Part shown: one piece after another, positions 45,639-57,167 of the stretch
How the letters are laid out: each line of letters starts with the position of its first letter
Position numbering within the stretch: the stretch's first letter is position 1
Source: DASSUW01 sp963830725
Lineage (GTDB): Bacteria; Actinomycetota; Thermoleophilia; Solirubrobacterales; Solirubrobacteraceae
DNA: 64,000 bases
NCBI GenBank assembly: GCA_963830725.1
Contig: CAWHNO010000003.1
Coordinates: forward strand, 116,634 to 180,633
Direction of reading: 5' to 3'
The notes under the pieces: model-generated
What the model saw: only the letters and a program-made list of their open reading frames with translations
Told to the model about the DNA's origin: nothing
Databases searched by the model: none
Translations under genes and position numbers: made by a program

Positions 45639-46238
45639 TCAGCCGATGAGGTCCTGGACGACGGCGCAGAACGCGTCCTCGTTCATTTCGAGCTCGGGAT
45701 GGGGTCCCGAGATCCGCACGCTGATCACATCCAGGACCACGCCTCCCGGGGTGTCGTCGCCGAGCGTGTCGAAGAGGATGGTGCTTCGGATGGCCCCTCG
45801 GTTGCGCAGCACGACGCGCCCGGTCATGTCCCTCAGCACGAATGGCTGGCCGGCCGTGACATCGCTGACCCGGAAGATCGTCCCCTCGACCTGGGTTGCC
45901 TTCGTCTGCTGAATGACCGCGTGGCTCTCGATCACGAGGAACTTGCCGTTCGCCGGGTTCGTGATCGTTTCCGTGGCCGTGACGTTGATATGCGCGAAGA
46001 AGAGCGTATCCAGCTCTCCCGTGCCGACCCGTTGGTGGAAGAAGCCGCTCTCCTCGCCGTCGATGTGCACGGGGATCCCGCACAGCTCGTCGTCGTCGCC
46101 GAAGGAGTCGGCGAAGCGCTGGTGATTGATCACGTCCGCCGGGGCGGGTAGCGCCCAGGCCATCGCCGCCAGCGCGAGCACGCCGGCCGTCGCGGCGCAG
46201 CGCCGGACAGTGGATGAGAGTCGCGTGCCGTTTGACAT
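45639..46238 (-). CDS. secreted protein of unknown function
   Basis: 199 residues from ATG at 46238. Signal segment CAATAGVLALAAMAWALPAPA. The mature beta-rich domain has DELCGIPVHIDGEESGFFHQ, FLVIESHAVIQQTKATQVEG, TGRVVLRNRGAIRSTILFDT and a C-terminal AFCAVVQDLIG. Two Cys (CGIPV and FCAVV) could bridge the ends. No family is recognised. It is divergent from the large BTAD/STAND gene; the 163-base gap should hold both promoters. Confidence 0.7.
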   Translation of the reverse strand: MSNGTRLSSTVRRCAATAGVLALAAMAWALPAPADVINHQRFADSFGDDDELCGIPVHIDGEESGFFHQRVGTGELDTLFFAHINVTATETITNPANGKFLVIESHAVIQQTKATQVEGTIFRVSDVTAGQPFVLRDMTGRVVLRNRGAIRSTILFDTLGDDTPGGVVLDVISVRISGPHPELEMNEDAFCAVVQDLIG

Positions 46239-46401
46239 GGTTGTGCTCCCTCTGTAGGACGCGGTCCCGCGAACGCCTCCGGGACCGCGGTCACCCCGGT
46301 GCGTTGGACGGGTCAAGCCTGCGGGAGGGCGGTAATGGCGCGCTCACACGCCGCTCACGCGACACGCGCTTGCGGCGCTGGTACGGTCGGCACGACGCGC
46401 C

Positions 46402-49400
46402 ATGCGCTACGCCTTGCTGGGTCGGTTGGAGGTCCGTGACGGCTCACGGACGGTTCCGTTGCCCCATGGCCGGCAGCGGCTCCTTCTCGCGGTCCTGCTG
46501 CTGCATCCCAACCAGACGCTGTCGCGGGACCGGCTGATCGATGCGCTTTGGGGCGACGCGCCACCGGCGACCGCCGCTCGCAGCCTGCACAACCTCGTCT
46601 CCGGCCTGCGCAAGGCGCTCGGGGACGGCGTGCTCGCCACGGACGGACACGGCTACAGGCTGTGCGTCGCCGACGGCGAGCTCGACGTCCAGCGCTTCGA
46701 CGCACTGATGAAGCGGGGCCAGGACGCTCTCGTGGAGGGCCACGCGGACCGTGCCGCGGCGCTGCTCGACCAGGGGCTCGCGCTGTGGCGCGGCGCGCCG
46801 CTGGCCGACCTCGCGGACACGCCGTTCGCCGAGCGCGAGATCGCCCGCTTGGAGGAGTTGCGGGTGGGCGCTGTCGAGCAGCGGATCGAGGCTCTGCTCG
46901 CGGTCGGCCGCCACGCCGAGGTGGTGGCAGAGCTCGAGGCGTTGGTCCGAGAGCATCCGTACCGGGAACGGCTGCGGGCGCAGCTGATGCTCGCGCTGTA
47001 TCGGAGTGACCGCCAGGCGGACGCGTTGGAGGCGTATCAGGACGCCAGGCGGAGGCTGGTCGAGGAGCTGGGGATCGAGCCGGGCGAGCGCCTGCGCGAG
47101 CTTGAACGGGCGATCCTCGCGCATGATCCCGCGCTCTCGCTCCCGGCGGCCGCTGCAGTCGAGCTGCCGCCCGAGCTCGACGCCGGCACGCTGCTGGCCG
47201 GCCGCGAGGCCGACCTGGAGCGGTTGCGCGAGCACTGGCGCCGCGCACGCGACGGGGCCGGACGGCTGCTGCTGGTCGCGGGCGCGCGCGGGATCGGCAA
47301 GACACGCCTGGCGGCGGAGCTCGCTGGTGAGGTGAGGCGCGAGCGCGGAACGGTGCGGTACGCCTCATGCGCCAGCCCGCCGGATGCTGTGCGCTCGGCG
47401 CTCGCAGAAGCCCGCGCCGCGCGGCGGCCGACGCTGCTCGTCGTCGACGACCTCGATCGCGCCGGCGAGGGAATACGGGCCGCGCTCGTCGAGCTCGGGT
47501 TAGCTGCGCTGCCGGTGCTGGTGCTCGCGACGGCAGCGGATCCAGCGCTCGCGGCCCGGGTGCGCGCCGACGCGACGGTGAGCCTTGCGCCGCTGGAGGC
47601 CGACGGCGTGCGTGCCGTGGCGCGCCTGTACGCGGGGCCGCGCGAGGGCGTGGAGATTCCGGTCGAGCAGCTCATGGTGGCGAGCGGCGGTATTCCGGCG
47701 CGCGTGCACCGCGCCGCGCGCGAGTGGGCGCGCACCGAGACCGCGCGTCGCGTCGGCGCTGCAGCGGGCCGCGCGGCGAGCGAGCGCACCGGCCTGCGCG
47801 CGGCCGAGGCCGAGTTGGCCGGCAACGTGATCGAGCTGCAGGCCTTTCGCGAGCGCGCCGAACCGCAGGAGCGCGACGCCGGCGTCGTCGCGTGTCCGTT
47901 CAAGGGCCTGGCGTCGTTCGACGTCGAAGACGCCGAGTTCTTCTTCGGGCGCGAGCGGCTGGTGGCGGACATGGTGGCGCGTCTGGCGGGCGCGCCGCTG
48001 CTGGGCGTGGTGGGCCCGTCGGGCAGCGGCAAGTCATCGGCGCTGCGAGCCGGGCTTCTGGCCGCGCTTCAGGCCGGCGTGCTTCCGGGCAGCGAGCGCT
48101 GGCCTGTGGTGCTGCTGCGCCCCGGCGACCATCCGTTGCGCGCGCTCGAGCAGGCAATCGCCGAAAGCGATCCTCGTCGCAGGCTCGTGATCGCGGTTGA
48201 CCAGTTCGAGGAGACGTTCACCGCCTGCCGCGACGAGTCCGAGCGGGCCGCGTTCGTCGATGCGCTGGTCGCGGCGACGCGCGACGAGCGACGGCGCACG
48301 CTGGTGCTGGTCGCCGTTCGCGCCGACTTCTACGGGCGCTGCGCCGCGTATCCGGAGCTGGCGCGGCTGCTGGGCGCCAGCCACGTGCTGGTGGGACCGA
48401 TGCGCCGCGGCGAGCTGCGCCGCGCGATCGAGCGGCCCGCACTGCGCGTCCGCCTGAGCGTCGAGCCCCGGCTCGTCGACGCGCTCATAGCCGACGTCGA
48501 GAGCGCGCCCGGAGCGCTGCCGTTGCTGTCCACCGCGCTGCTGGAGCTCTGGCAGCACCGCGACGGCCGGCAGCTGCACCTGAGCGCCTACGAGCAGACC
48601 GGCGGTGTGCGCGGCGCGGTCGCGCGGCTGGCCGAGCGCGCCTACGAGCGGCTCGACGACGAGCGCCGCGAACTCGCGCGGCGGATCCTCCTTCGGCTCG
48701 CCGGCGAGGGCGAGGGCGACGCCGCCGTGCGCCAGCGCGTGCCCCTAGCCGAGCTCGACGCCGACCAGGACGAGCGCGTCGCCGATGTGCTCACCGCGCT
48801 CGCCGCCGATCGCCTGATCACGATCGGTGAGCACGACGCCGAGGTCGCGCATGAGGCGCTGCTGCGCGAATGGCCACGGCTGCGCGGCTGGCTCGAAGAG
48901 GACGCCCACGGGCGGCAACTGCACCGACAGCTGGGCGCGGCCGCGCGCGAATGGGACGCCGGCGGCCACGATCCGGGCGAGCTCTACCGCGGTGCGCGGC
49001 TGGCCTCCGTAGTGGACTGGTCCACGGGGCACGAGGCCGAGCTCAACGCCACCGAGCGCGGATTCCTTGAAGCCAGTCGCGCGGCGAGCGAGCGCTCCCA
49101 GCGCCGCCTGCGCGCTGGGTTCGCGGGCATGGCCTGCCTGGCGCTCGTCGCCGGGATCGCCGGCGTGGTGGCGCTCAACGAGCGCGGCCACGCCCGCGAC
49201 GAGGCGGTGGCCGCCGACGCGCAGCGCCTCGGCGCGCAGGCGCTTGTGGAGGACGACCTCGACCGCTCGCTACTGCTCGCCCGCCAGGGGATGGCGCTGC
49301 ACGACTCGGTGCAGACCCGCGGCAACCTGCTGGCGGCGCTGCTCAAGAGCCCGGCGGCGATCGGCGTGCTGCGCGGCGACGGCGACCGGCACATCGGCCT

Positions 49401-51348
49401 CGACCTCAGCCCGGACGAGCGCACGCTGGCGTTAATCGACAACGACGGCACGCTGACGCTCGTCGACACGGCCACGCGGCGCCGCGTAGGGCGGCCGTCC
49501 ACCATCCCGGGCATCGCCGGCGTCATTCTCGACAACGTGAGCCGGCCCCACCTCGTGCAGTTCAGTTCCGACGGCTCGCGGCTCGCACTCGGCGGCCAGG
49601 AGCCGGTCGTCCTGGACGCTCGCTCACGGCGCGTGGTCGCTCGGCTACGGATCCGCCCTAAGCGGTTCATCTACAGCCTGCGCTTCTCGCCGCATGGGAG
49701 GGCACTGTTCGCCGCTCTCGCGGTACCACCGGATTACTTGCCGACGATCCAGCGCTTCGACGCACGGAGCGGCCGTCCGCTCAGCCGCGAGCGGCAGATG
49801 CGCGCCCCTGTACCCGCCGGCATCGGCTACCCCCTCAGCGTGGTGACACTGATGGTCACGCCCGACGGCCGGCGCCTAGTCACCGCGGTCGCGCACGAGC
49901 CGGACGCCAAGGACAACTCCCAGGTTGGCGACGGGCGCCTCGTCATCCGCGACGCTCGCACACTGAAACCGCTGAAGCGCGCGCCTGTCGAGGGGGCGCA
50001 GGCCGCGGCCCTCGGCACCGACGATCGCACGATGCTCGCGGGCGGGCACGACGGCTCGGTGCGCTTCGTCGACCTGGTGACCGGTGACGTCACGCCAGCC
50101 TCCGGACGCCACACGGGCGCTGTGATACGGGCCGCCTTCAGCGCCGACGGCCGACACGCGATCACCGCCGGCGAGGACGGCCGCGCGATCGTCTGGGACG
50201 TCAAGCAGGCGGCCGCCGGTGAGACGCTCGCGGGCCACGGCGGGCAGATCACGGGAATCGCGATCACGCGCGACAGCTCGACGCTCTACACCAGCGGCCT
50301 GGACGGCCAGCTCCTCACCTGGGATCTCGCCGGCGATCGCCGCCTCGGCCGCCCGTTCAAGATCGGACGGGACAGCCCGGAATTCCCCCGCTACGCCCTC
50401 AGGCCCGACGGCCGCGTCCTCGCCATCGGACGGCCCGACGGCACCATCGCCCTGTTCGACACCCGGACGCTGCAGCCGCTCTCGCGCTTCCGCGTCGTCC
50501 CGGCCGGACCGGTCCGCGGCATGGCGTACGTCCCGGACGGCAGCCTGCTCGCCGTCGGCAACCACGACGGCTTCCTCGCCCTCGTCGACCCCAGCGACGG
50601 CAGGATCGTCAAGCGGCTGGCCGGCCACCACGGCACGATCTTCACCCCCAGCTTCAGTGCCGACGGACGCCTGATGGCAACGGCGAGCTGCTGTGACCCT
50701 CGCCGCCCGCCCTTCCGCCTGTATGCGCTGCCCTCGGGCCGACCAATCGGTCATCCCCTTCGCGGGCCCAGCGGAGACATTTCGCTCAGCCCCGACGGGC
50801 GAACGCTGGCTATGACGCATTACCCGGGGGGCGTGGAGATTCGCGACGTGCGCACGCTCCGGCGCCGCACGACACTCCCAGAGTCAGAGACGGTGCTGGA
50901 CATCGCCCGCTTCACCCCCGACGGACGCTTCATCGTGGGCACGAGCTCGAAGGGCTGGGCTCGCCTCTGGTCCGCCGAGACGTGGAAGCCGGTCAGCCGC
51001 CAGTTCACCGGCCACGCCGGAGGAGTCCAATGGCAGTCCATGAGCCCCGACGGGCGCACACTGGCCACCGGCGGACCGGAGGGGACGATCCGGCTCTGGG
51101 ACATGCGCACGCAGCAGCCGCTCGGCGCCCCACTCCCCGGCCTGCCGAACAAGACCATCGTCCCCCAGTTCACGCCCGACGGTGCCCACCTGTTCGCCAT
51201 CAGCAGATCCGGACTCGCCTACCGCTGGGACGTGCGCTCAGCCTCATGGGCACGACACGCCTGCGCCGTCGCCGGTCGCACGCTCACCCGAACCGAATGG
51301 GAGGACGCGCTCCCCGACCGCGACTACGCGCCTTCCTGCGCAGGGTGA
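46402..51348 (+). CDS. BTAD-STAND-WD40 signal-transduction regulator
   Basis: 1648 residues in one open frame. Domains: winged helix and BTAD (1-250; LIDALWGDAPPATAARSLH, AQLMLALYRSDRQADALEAY), a first P-loop LLVAGARGIGKTRLAAEL (about 290), a second nSTAND-type NTPase from about 505 (CPFKGLASFDVEDAEFFFGR, Walker A VVGPSGSGKSSALRAG at about 535, Walker B LVIAVDQFEE), a helical arm, one membrane segment (about 900-920, GMACLALVAGIAGVVAL), then about 650 residues of WD40 propeller repeats (GRAIVWD, GTIRLWD, GWARLWS). A transmembrane segment between ATPase and propeller would put the WD40 sensor outside and the DNA-binding head inside. Confidence 0.9.
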   Translation: MRYALLGRLEVRDGSRTVPLPHGRQRLLLAVLLLHPNQTLSRDRLIDALWGDAPPATAARSLHNLVSGLRKALGDGVLATDGHGYRLCVADGELDVQRFDALMKRGQDALVEGHADRAAALLDQGLALWRGAPLADLADTPFAEREIARLEELRVGAVEQRIEALLAVGRHAEVVAELEALVREHPYRERLRAQLMLALYRSDRQADALEAYQDARRRLVEELGIEPGERLRELERAILAHDPALSLPAAAAVELPPELDAGTLLAGREADLERLREHWRRARDGAGRLLLVAGARGIGKTRLAAELAGEVRRERGTVRYASCASPPDAVRSALAEARAARRPTLLVVDDLDRAGEGIRAALVELGLAALPVLVLATAADPALAARVRADATVSLAPLEADGVRAVARLYAGPREGVEIPVEQLMVASGGIPARVHRAAREWARTETARRVGAAAGRAASERTGLRAAEAELAGNVIELQAFRERAEPQERDAGVVACPFKGLASFDVEDAEFFFGRERLVADMVARLAGAPLLGVVGPSGSGKSSALRAGLLAALQAGVLPGSERWPVVLLRPGDHPLRALEQAIAESDPRRRLVIAVDQFEETFTACRDESERAAFVDALVAATRDERRRTLVLVAVRADFYGRCAAYPELARLLGASHVLVGPMRRGELRRAIERPALRVRLSVEPRLVDALIADVESAPGALPLLSTALLELWQHRDGRQLHLSAYEQTGGVRGAVARLAERAYERLDDERRELARRILLRLAGEGEGDAAVRQRVPLAELDADQDERVADVLTALAADRLITIGEHDAEVAHEALLREWPRLRGWLEEDAHGRQLHRQLGAAAREWDAGGHDPGELYRGARLASVVDWSTGHEAELNATERGFLEASRAASERSQRRLRAGFAGMACLALVAGIAGVVALNERGHARDEAVAADAQRLGAQALVEDDLDRSLLLARQGMALHDSVQTRGNLLAALLKSPAAIGVLRGDGDRHIGLDLSPDERTLALIDNDGTLTLVDTATRRRVGRPSTIPGIAGVILDNVSRPHLVQFSSDGSRLALGGQEPVVLDARSRRVVARLRIRPKRFIYSLRFSPHGRALFAALAVPPDYLPTIQRFDARSGRPLSRERQMRAPVPAGIGYPLSVVTLMVTPDGRRLVTAVAHEPDAKDNSQVGDGRLVIRDARTLKPLKRAPVEGAQAAALGTDDRTMLAGGHDGSVRFVDLVTGDVTPASGRHTGAVIRAAFSADGRHAITAGEDGRAIVWDVKQAAAGETLAGHGGQITGIAITRDSSTLYTSGLDGQLLTWDLAGDRRLGRPFKIGRDSPEFPRYALRPDGRVLAIGRPDGTIALFDTRTLQPLSRFRVVPAGPVRGMAYVPDGSLLAVGNHDGFLALVDPSDGRIVKRLAGHHGTIFTPSFSADGRLMATASCCDPRRPPFRLYALPSGRPIGHPLRGPSGDISLSPDGRTLAMTHYPGGVEIRDVRTLRRRTTLPESETVLDIARFTPDGRFIVGTSSKGWARLWSAETWKPVSRQFTGHAGGVQWQSMSPDGRTLATGGPEGTIRLWDMRTQQPLGAPLPGLPNKTIVPQFTPDGAHLFAISRSGLAYRWDVRSASWARHACAVAGRTLTRTEWEDALPDRDYAPSCAG

Positions 51349-52019
<671 letters not shown>

Positions 52020-52981
52020 ACGTCGGGCCGGATGCGCGCCCCTTAGCGCAATCCCAGGCGCAGGGCGCGATCCTCGAGGAGGCCAGGGCGGTCGATGCGG
52101 CCGAGGACGAGCTCTACGGTGACGCGCGCGGCGATGAGCTGCCCGAGCGGTTGCGCACCGGCCAAGGCCGGCGGGGCTGGTTGCGCGAGGCTAAGCGGCG
52201 CCTGGAGGAGCAGCGCGAGCGTGAGGCGCGGCCGGTGCCGCGTGATCGGCCCAAGCGGCTGCGCGAGGCCAAGCGCCGGCTGGAGGAGGAGCTGTGGACC
52301 GAGACGCGCGCGAACGCCGCCTATGAGCGTTACCGCGCGAGCGGGCGGATGCGCAACGGGCGCCGGTTGGGCGCGCACTCGCCGCCCAAGCCCTACACGC
52401 CGCCGGCCACGCCGGAGGGCCCGATCAACGTCTCAGATCCCGATTCGCGTGTGGTGAAGGGATTGCGCGGGTTCATCCAGGGCTACAACGCCCAGGCCGT
52501 CACGAACGAGCATCAGGTCGTGATCGCGGCCGAGGTGATGAACGCCGCGCCGGACTTCGGGCACCTGGAGCCGATGCTCGACGCCGCCCAACGCGAACTC
52601 GACGCGGCCGGCGTCACCGAAACCCCGGGCGTGTTGCTCGCCGACGCCGGCTACTGGCACCAGCGCCAGATGGAACGGATCGTCACCCAGGGCATCACGG
52701 TCCTGATTGCCCCGGACGCGAGCAAGCGCAAGGGCGCGCGGCCGGGCTGGGACGGCGGCCTATACGCGTTCATGCGCCGGGTCCTCGCGACAGAGCACGG
52801 CGGCGAGCTCTACCGCAAACGACAGCCGATGATCGAGCCCGTGTTCGGCCAGACCAAACACAACCGCGGGATCGATCGCTTCCACCGAAGAGGCAGAGCC
52901 GCCGTGCGCTCGGAATGGCGTCTGATCACCGCCACACACAACCTCCTAAAGCTCCACCGCCACACGCTCGCAACCGCCTGA
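52020..52981 (+). mobile_element. truncated IS1182-like DDE transposase
   Basis: The open frame from about 52040 encodes the C-terminal two thirds: a Glu/Arg-rich helix with a repeated REAKRRLEE motif, PINVSDPDSRVVKGLRGFIQ, GYNAQAVTNEHQVVIAAEV (Asp region), GVLLADAGYWHQRQ, MIEPVFGQTKHNRG (catalytic Glu) and FHRRGRAAVRSEWRLI at the end. This is the layout of IS1182/IS5-type transposases. The N-terminal DNA-binding part with the first Asp is missing and no inverted repeats were found. TTG at 52151 is only a nominal start. Confidence 0.75.
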
Positions 52982-53195
52982 AACGGCCGCGAGCGATCAC
53001 GACCGCGCCCGACGGTCCCGAGCCGGTCGACGAACCCGACCCGGCCCGACCAACTCGCCAGACATACGCGACAGCCTCTGGCGTAAGCAGCACTGCGATG
53101 CGCTGCTCTGTCCTTGTAGAGTTGCCGGTCGCCAGCGTTGGTCGAATCAGCATCGGCTGACGCGGACCAAATCGGCATCCGGAGGAAAGGACGCG

Positions 53196-54251
53196 ATGAA
53201 AGCGCTCGTGTATCACGGCCCCGGCGAGAAGTCCTGGACTGATGTCCCCGAGCCGCAGATCCAGAAGCCGACGGACGTCATCGTCAGGATCGACACGACC
53301 ACGATCTGCGGCACCGATCTACACATCCTGAAGGGGGACGTGCCGGCGGTTACGCCCGGCCGCGTTCTCGGTCACGAGGGCGTCGGCACGATCACCGAGG
53401 TTGGCAGCGCCGTGACCCAACTCGCCGTCGGGGATAACGTGATCATCTCGTGCATCAAGTCCTGTGGTCGCTGCAGCTTCTGCCAGCAGGGCAACTTTGC
53501 GCACTGCCTCGGTGACGAGGGGGCGTCGGGGATCGGCTGGGTGTTCGGCCATCTGATCGACGGCACTCAGGCCGAGTACGTGCGGGTGCCCTACGCCGAG
53601 ACATCCGTCTACAAGGTGCCCGAGACCGTCACCAACCAGCAGGGCGTGATGCTCTCAGACATCCTGCCGACCGGATTCGAGATCGGGGTCCAGTACGGGC
53701 AGGTCAAGCCGGGCGACGTGGTCGCCGTGGTCGGCGCCGGCCCGGTGGGACTCGCGGTGGTGGCGACGGCGGGCCTGTACGGAGCGTCGCGGATCATCGC
53801 GATCGACCTGGACGCCAACCGCGTCGAGGAGGCGAAGAAGTTCGGGGCCACCGACGGCGTGAACCCCGCCTCCCCGGAATGGAAAGAGCAGGTCATGGCG
53901 CTCACCGACGGGTGGGGCGTGGACGTAGCGATCGAGGCCGTAGGGGTCCCGCAGACGTTCCAGATGTGCACCGAGATCGTCAGGCCGGGCGGGCGCGTGG
54001 CCAACATCGGCGTGCACGGAGCCCCGGTGGAGCTGCAACTCCAGAACCTCTGGATTCACAACATCTCGATATCCATGGGCCTGGTCAACGCCAACACGAC
54101 GCCGATGCTGCTCAAGCTGGTCGCCAGCGGCAAGCTGAACGTCGACAACTTCGCCACGCACCACTTCAAGCTCAACGAGATGATGGACGCCTACGACACG
54201 TTCGGCCGAGCCGCGGAGACGAGGGCGCTGAAGGTTGTCATCGACCGCTAG
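53196..54251 (+). CDS. zinc-dependent alcohol dehydrogenase
   Basis: 351 residues with GGAGGAAAGGA upstream of ATG. Catalytic zinc site CGTDLHI and GHEGVGTI; structural zinc cysteines in SCGRCSFCQQGNFAHC; nucleotide fold VVGAGPVGLAVVA with Asp at the end of beta-2 (AIDLDANR), indicating NAD preference. Full length and intact. MDR-family dehydrogenase of the Tdh/AdhP-like branch; the exact alcohol is unknown. Single gene. Confidence 0.92.
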   Translation: MKALVYHGPGEKSWTDVPEPQIQKPTDVIVRIDTTTICGTDLHILKGDVPAVTPGRVLGHEGVGTITEVGSAVTQLAVGDNVIISCIKSCGRCSFCQQGNFAHCLGDEGASGIGWVFGHLIDGTQAEYVRVPYAETSVYKVPETVTNQQGVMLSDILPTGFEIGVQYGQVKPGDVVAVVGAGPVGLAVVATAGLYGASRIIAIDLDANRVEEAKKFGATDGVNPASPEWKEQVMALTDGWGVDVAIEAVGVPQTFQMCTEIVRPGGRVANIGVHGAPVELQLQNLWIHNISISMGLVNANTTPMLLKLVASGKLNVDNFATHHFKLNEMMDAYDTFGRAAETRALKVVIDR

Positions 54252-54778
54252 CTGCAACCCGATCTGCAATCCCCGGTTCCGTCCGCCTGCGCGAGGCCAT
54301 CGACGAATGCAGAAGCCCGAGGTGTGCCGAGAATCTGTTGCGTAATGGACGACCCGCGAGAGCCACAGGGATGCTCGCCGACACTCCTGCTTCGTCCGGA
54401 CGATGCGGGAGCGCCAGCGCGCTCCCGCCTGCCGGTCGTGTCGCTCAGAGTCGCAGCCCGGCGCTGGCCGAGATCATCGACACCGTCCACGCCCGCGGCC
54501 CCGCCCGTAGTGCCAGTCAGCAGCACGCTACAGGCATGAGTACGGCTAGCATCAACAATGTCCGCGGCGCTCTGGAGCCTGCGCTCTCGCTTCCGCCTGG
54601 CAGCGCACTGTTGGACCGCTCGCGCGAGAGGCGGGCGTTCGCGCCTCGACTTCGCCCTTTCGTCTTTAGGAGAGAGGTGCGGTGTGGGTGCGGTACGCGA
54701 GCGAGGGTAAGCCGCACTCGCACGTGAGCGAGACAGCGGCCGACGGCCCGAGGCCGGTTCCACCGCCACCTGCCTGAG
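54252..54778. other. no gene seen
   Basis: 527 bases after the dehydrogenase and before the convergent ThrE gene. Open frames here have shadow-like Arg/Pro composition. No clear terminator hairpin was found. Confidence 0.4.
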
Positions 54779-56063
54779 TTAGGCCGACCGGGCGCGCCGT
54801 AGCAGCGGCGGCGCCAGGGCGAGCCCGCGGTAGAGCGAGACGCCGCTCAGGACACCGAGTGCGATCGCGACGATCGCCCCGATCGGCGTGACGAGGTCTT
54901 CGACGCTCGGCCGTGGCCGGGTCGCCGACGACCTCGGTGACGCCGATCAGGCCGAGCGCGCCGGGGACGAGCAGCCAGAACGCGGGCAGGAACGTGACCT
55001 GTGAGGGTGGGCCGCTAGGCAGGCGGGCGATTGCGAGCGCGATCGGCGTCATCGCGAGCGCGCCGAAGAAGCCGCTGACGTCGGGGCCGACGAGCCGGTC
55101 GCCGATCAGCTGGCCGATCCAGGCGACCAGGAGGACGACCATGAGCCACGGCAGCGCTCCGCGCGGCGCGGAGAAGTAGAGCGCGGCCGCGAAGCCGAAG
55201 ACGATCACGCCGAGCCACGGGCGCCCACCAGCCGAGCAGGTTCGCCCGTTCGTCGTGAAGCACGTCCTCGCTCGGCAGCCCGACCAGCTCGACGCCGGCG
55301 ACGATCCCGAACGCGAGCAGCAGCAGCTGCACGCTCCCGAACACCAGCCGGCTGGCGCCCGCGACCATCTCGCCGGAGGCCAGCTCGACCGTCGCGGTGG
55401 TGAGCACGCCGCCGGGCAGGAACGTGACGAGCGGCGCGATCAGCGCGCGCAGCCCCGGGTCTGCGGCGCCGTGCTTGACCGCCTCGAAGCTGAGCGCGGA
55501 GACGACCGTGGCCGACAGCACGGGCACAAGCACGGTGAGCGTCTGGCGGCCTCGCGCGGCCAGCACGAACGTGCCGACGAGCGCGCCGAAGCACGGCCGC
55601 GACCGCCACGTCGCCGAGGGTCGGCTCGAGAACCAGGCAGAGACCGACGGTCATCGCCGCGTAGCCGAGCACCGTAACGACGCGCGCCGTGACGGGACGG
55701 CATCGCGCGGATCCGGTGCAGCCGGCGCAGCCCGTCGGCGGGCTCGACCCCGCCCCGCTCGGCCTCGTCTATGAGCTCGTAGAGCGCCGAGATCTGGTCG
55801 AGGCGCATCGTGCCCGCGAGCTGTGGGATCGACTCGATCGTCGCCCAGCCCGCGCGCCCGAACGCGATCATCAGCGCGGTAGGGAGCACGACGATGCGCG
55901 CCTCGCGTGCGCCGCTCGCCGCGGCGATCCTCGTCAGGCGCTCCTGTGTCTCGCTGACCGCCGTACCGGCGAGGCTGAGCGCGCGGCCCAGCTCCAGTAC
56001 GAAGGCGTGGAGCTCACGGACGGCAGCAGGTTCTGAGCTCGGCCCTGCCGATCGAGCGCTCAC
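54779..56063 (-). pseudogene. ThrE-like threonine/serine exporter (several frameshifts)
   Basis: GTG at 56063 overlaps the M24 stop (GTGA). The cytoplasmic N-terminal domain is clean: LHAFVLELGRALSLAGTAVS, TEERL-type TQERLTRIAAASG, RIVVLPTALMIAF. The membrane part follows in changing frames: MTVGLCLVLEPTLGDVAVAA, LTVLVPVLSATVVSALSFEA, FLPGGVLTTATVELASGEMV, VFGFAAALYFSAPRGALPWL, FLPAFWLLVPGALGLIGVTE and LVTPIGAIVAIALGVLSGVS to the TAA at 54779. All ThrE parts are present in order, with about four shifts. Sequence error is as likely as decay. It exports Thr and Ser by proton motive force in known relatives. Confidence 0.75.
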
Positions 56064-57167
56064 GCGACGATCTGCATCTCGCGAGGGGTGTTGTTCAGGC
56101 GTCGTCCGCCGTCCTCGGTCACGGTCACGATGTCCTCGATGCGGACGCCGAAGCGCCCGCTGAGGTAGATCCCGGGCTCGATCGAGAAGCACATGCCGGG
56201 CTCGAGCGGGTGCGTCTCGCCTTCGACCATGTAGGGCGGCTCGTGGGTGGTCAGCCCGATGCCGTGCCCGGTGCGGTGGATGAACTGCTCGCCGTAGCCG
56301 GCGTCGGCGATGACGCGCCCGGGCCGCGCGATCGATGTCCTGGCACGTGGCTCCCGGCCGCACCGCCTCGAAGCCCGCCTGCTGCGCGCGGCGGACGATG
56401 TCGTGCACCTTGCGCTCCTCGTCGGTGGGCTCGCCGACGTGCACGGTCCGGCTCGTGTCGGAGCCGTAGCCGTCCTTGAGGCCGCCGAAGTCGAGGACGA
56501 TCATGTCGCCGTCCTGGATCGTCCGGTCTCCCGCCTCGTGGTGCGGGTTGGCGCCGTTCGGGCCTGAGCCGACGACGGTGAAGTCGACCTGCGAATGGCC
56601 GTGGTCGATGAGCAGCGCGGCCAGGTCCGCCGCCACCTCGTTCTCGGTGCGGCCGGCGAAGCGGACCTCGAGCAGCTCCAGGAAGCAGGCGTCCGCGGCC
56701 GCCCCCGCTGCCGCGAGCCGCTCCAGCTCGTCGGCGTCCTTGATCCCCCGGAGCATCGGCAGCGCCGAGGTCATCGAGACGTAGCGCGTGCCGGGCGCAG
56801 CGGCCTGCAGGCCCAGGAGCTGGAGCGCCCACGCCGAATCGGAGATCGCGTAGGCGCCGTCGGGCTCGAGCAGCGCGGCGGCGAGCGCGTATGGGTCGTC
56901 GCCGCCGTCGGACCAGTCGGTCAACTCGATCGTGCCCGCGCTCGGCGCGTGCTCGGCGTCCGGCCGCTCGAGCACTGGAAGGACCATCGCCGGGTTGCGG
57001 TGCTTCTGCACGACCAGCAGCGTGAGGCGCTCGGTGATCGCCACCGGCGCATAGCCGGCGAGGTACATGAGGTCGGGCCCGGGCGCGACGAGGATGCCGG
57101 TGAGACCGGCCGCGGCGGCCTGGTCGGCGGCGCGGGCCATCCGCCGCGCGAAGCCGGCCGTAATCAC
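56060..57167 (-). CDS. M24-family Xaa-Pro peptidase (one frameshift)
   Basis: GTG at 57167 gives the usual lead (ADQAAAAGLTGILVAPGPDL, MYLAGY); an ATG lies at 57140. Creatinase-like N-domain, then the pita-bread domain with metal ligands in IVLDFGGLKDGYGSDTSRT (two Asp), HRTGHGIGLTTHEPP (His), FSIEPGIYL (Glu) and RIEDIVTVTEDGG (Glu), all present. The frame shifts near 56312-56330, between DIDRAARA and VIADAGYGEQF. The preceding M20 frame runs into this gene without a stop; one base fewer near 57165 would give a normal GTGA junction. Confidence 0.85.
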
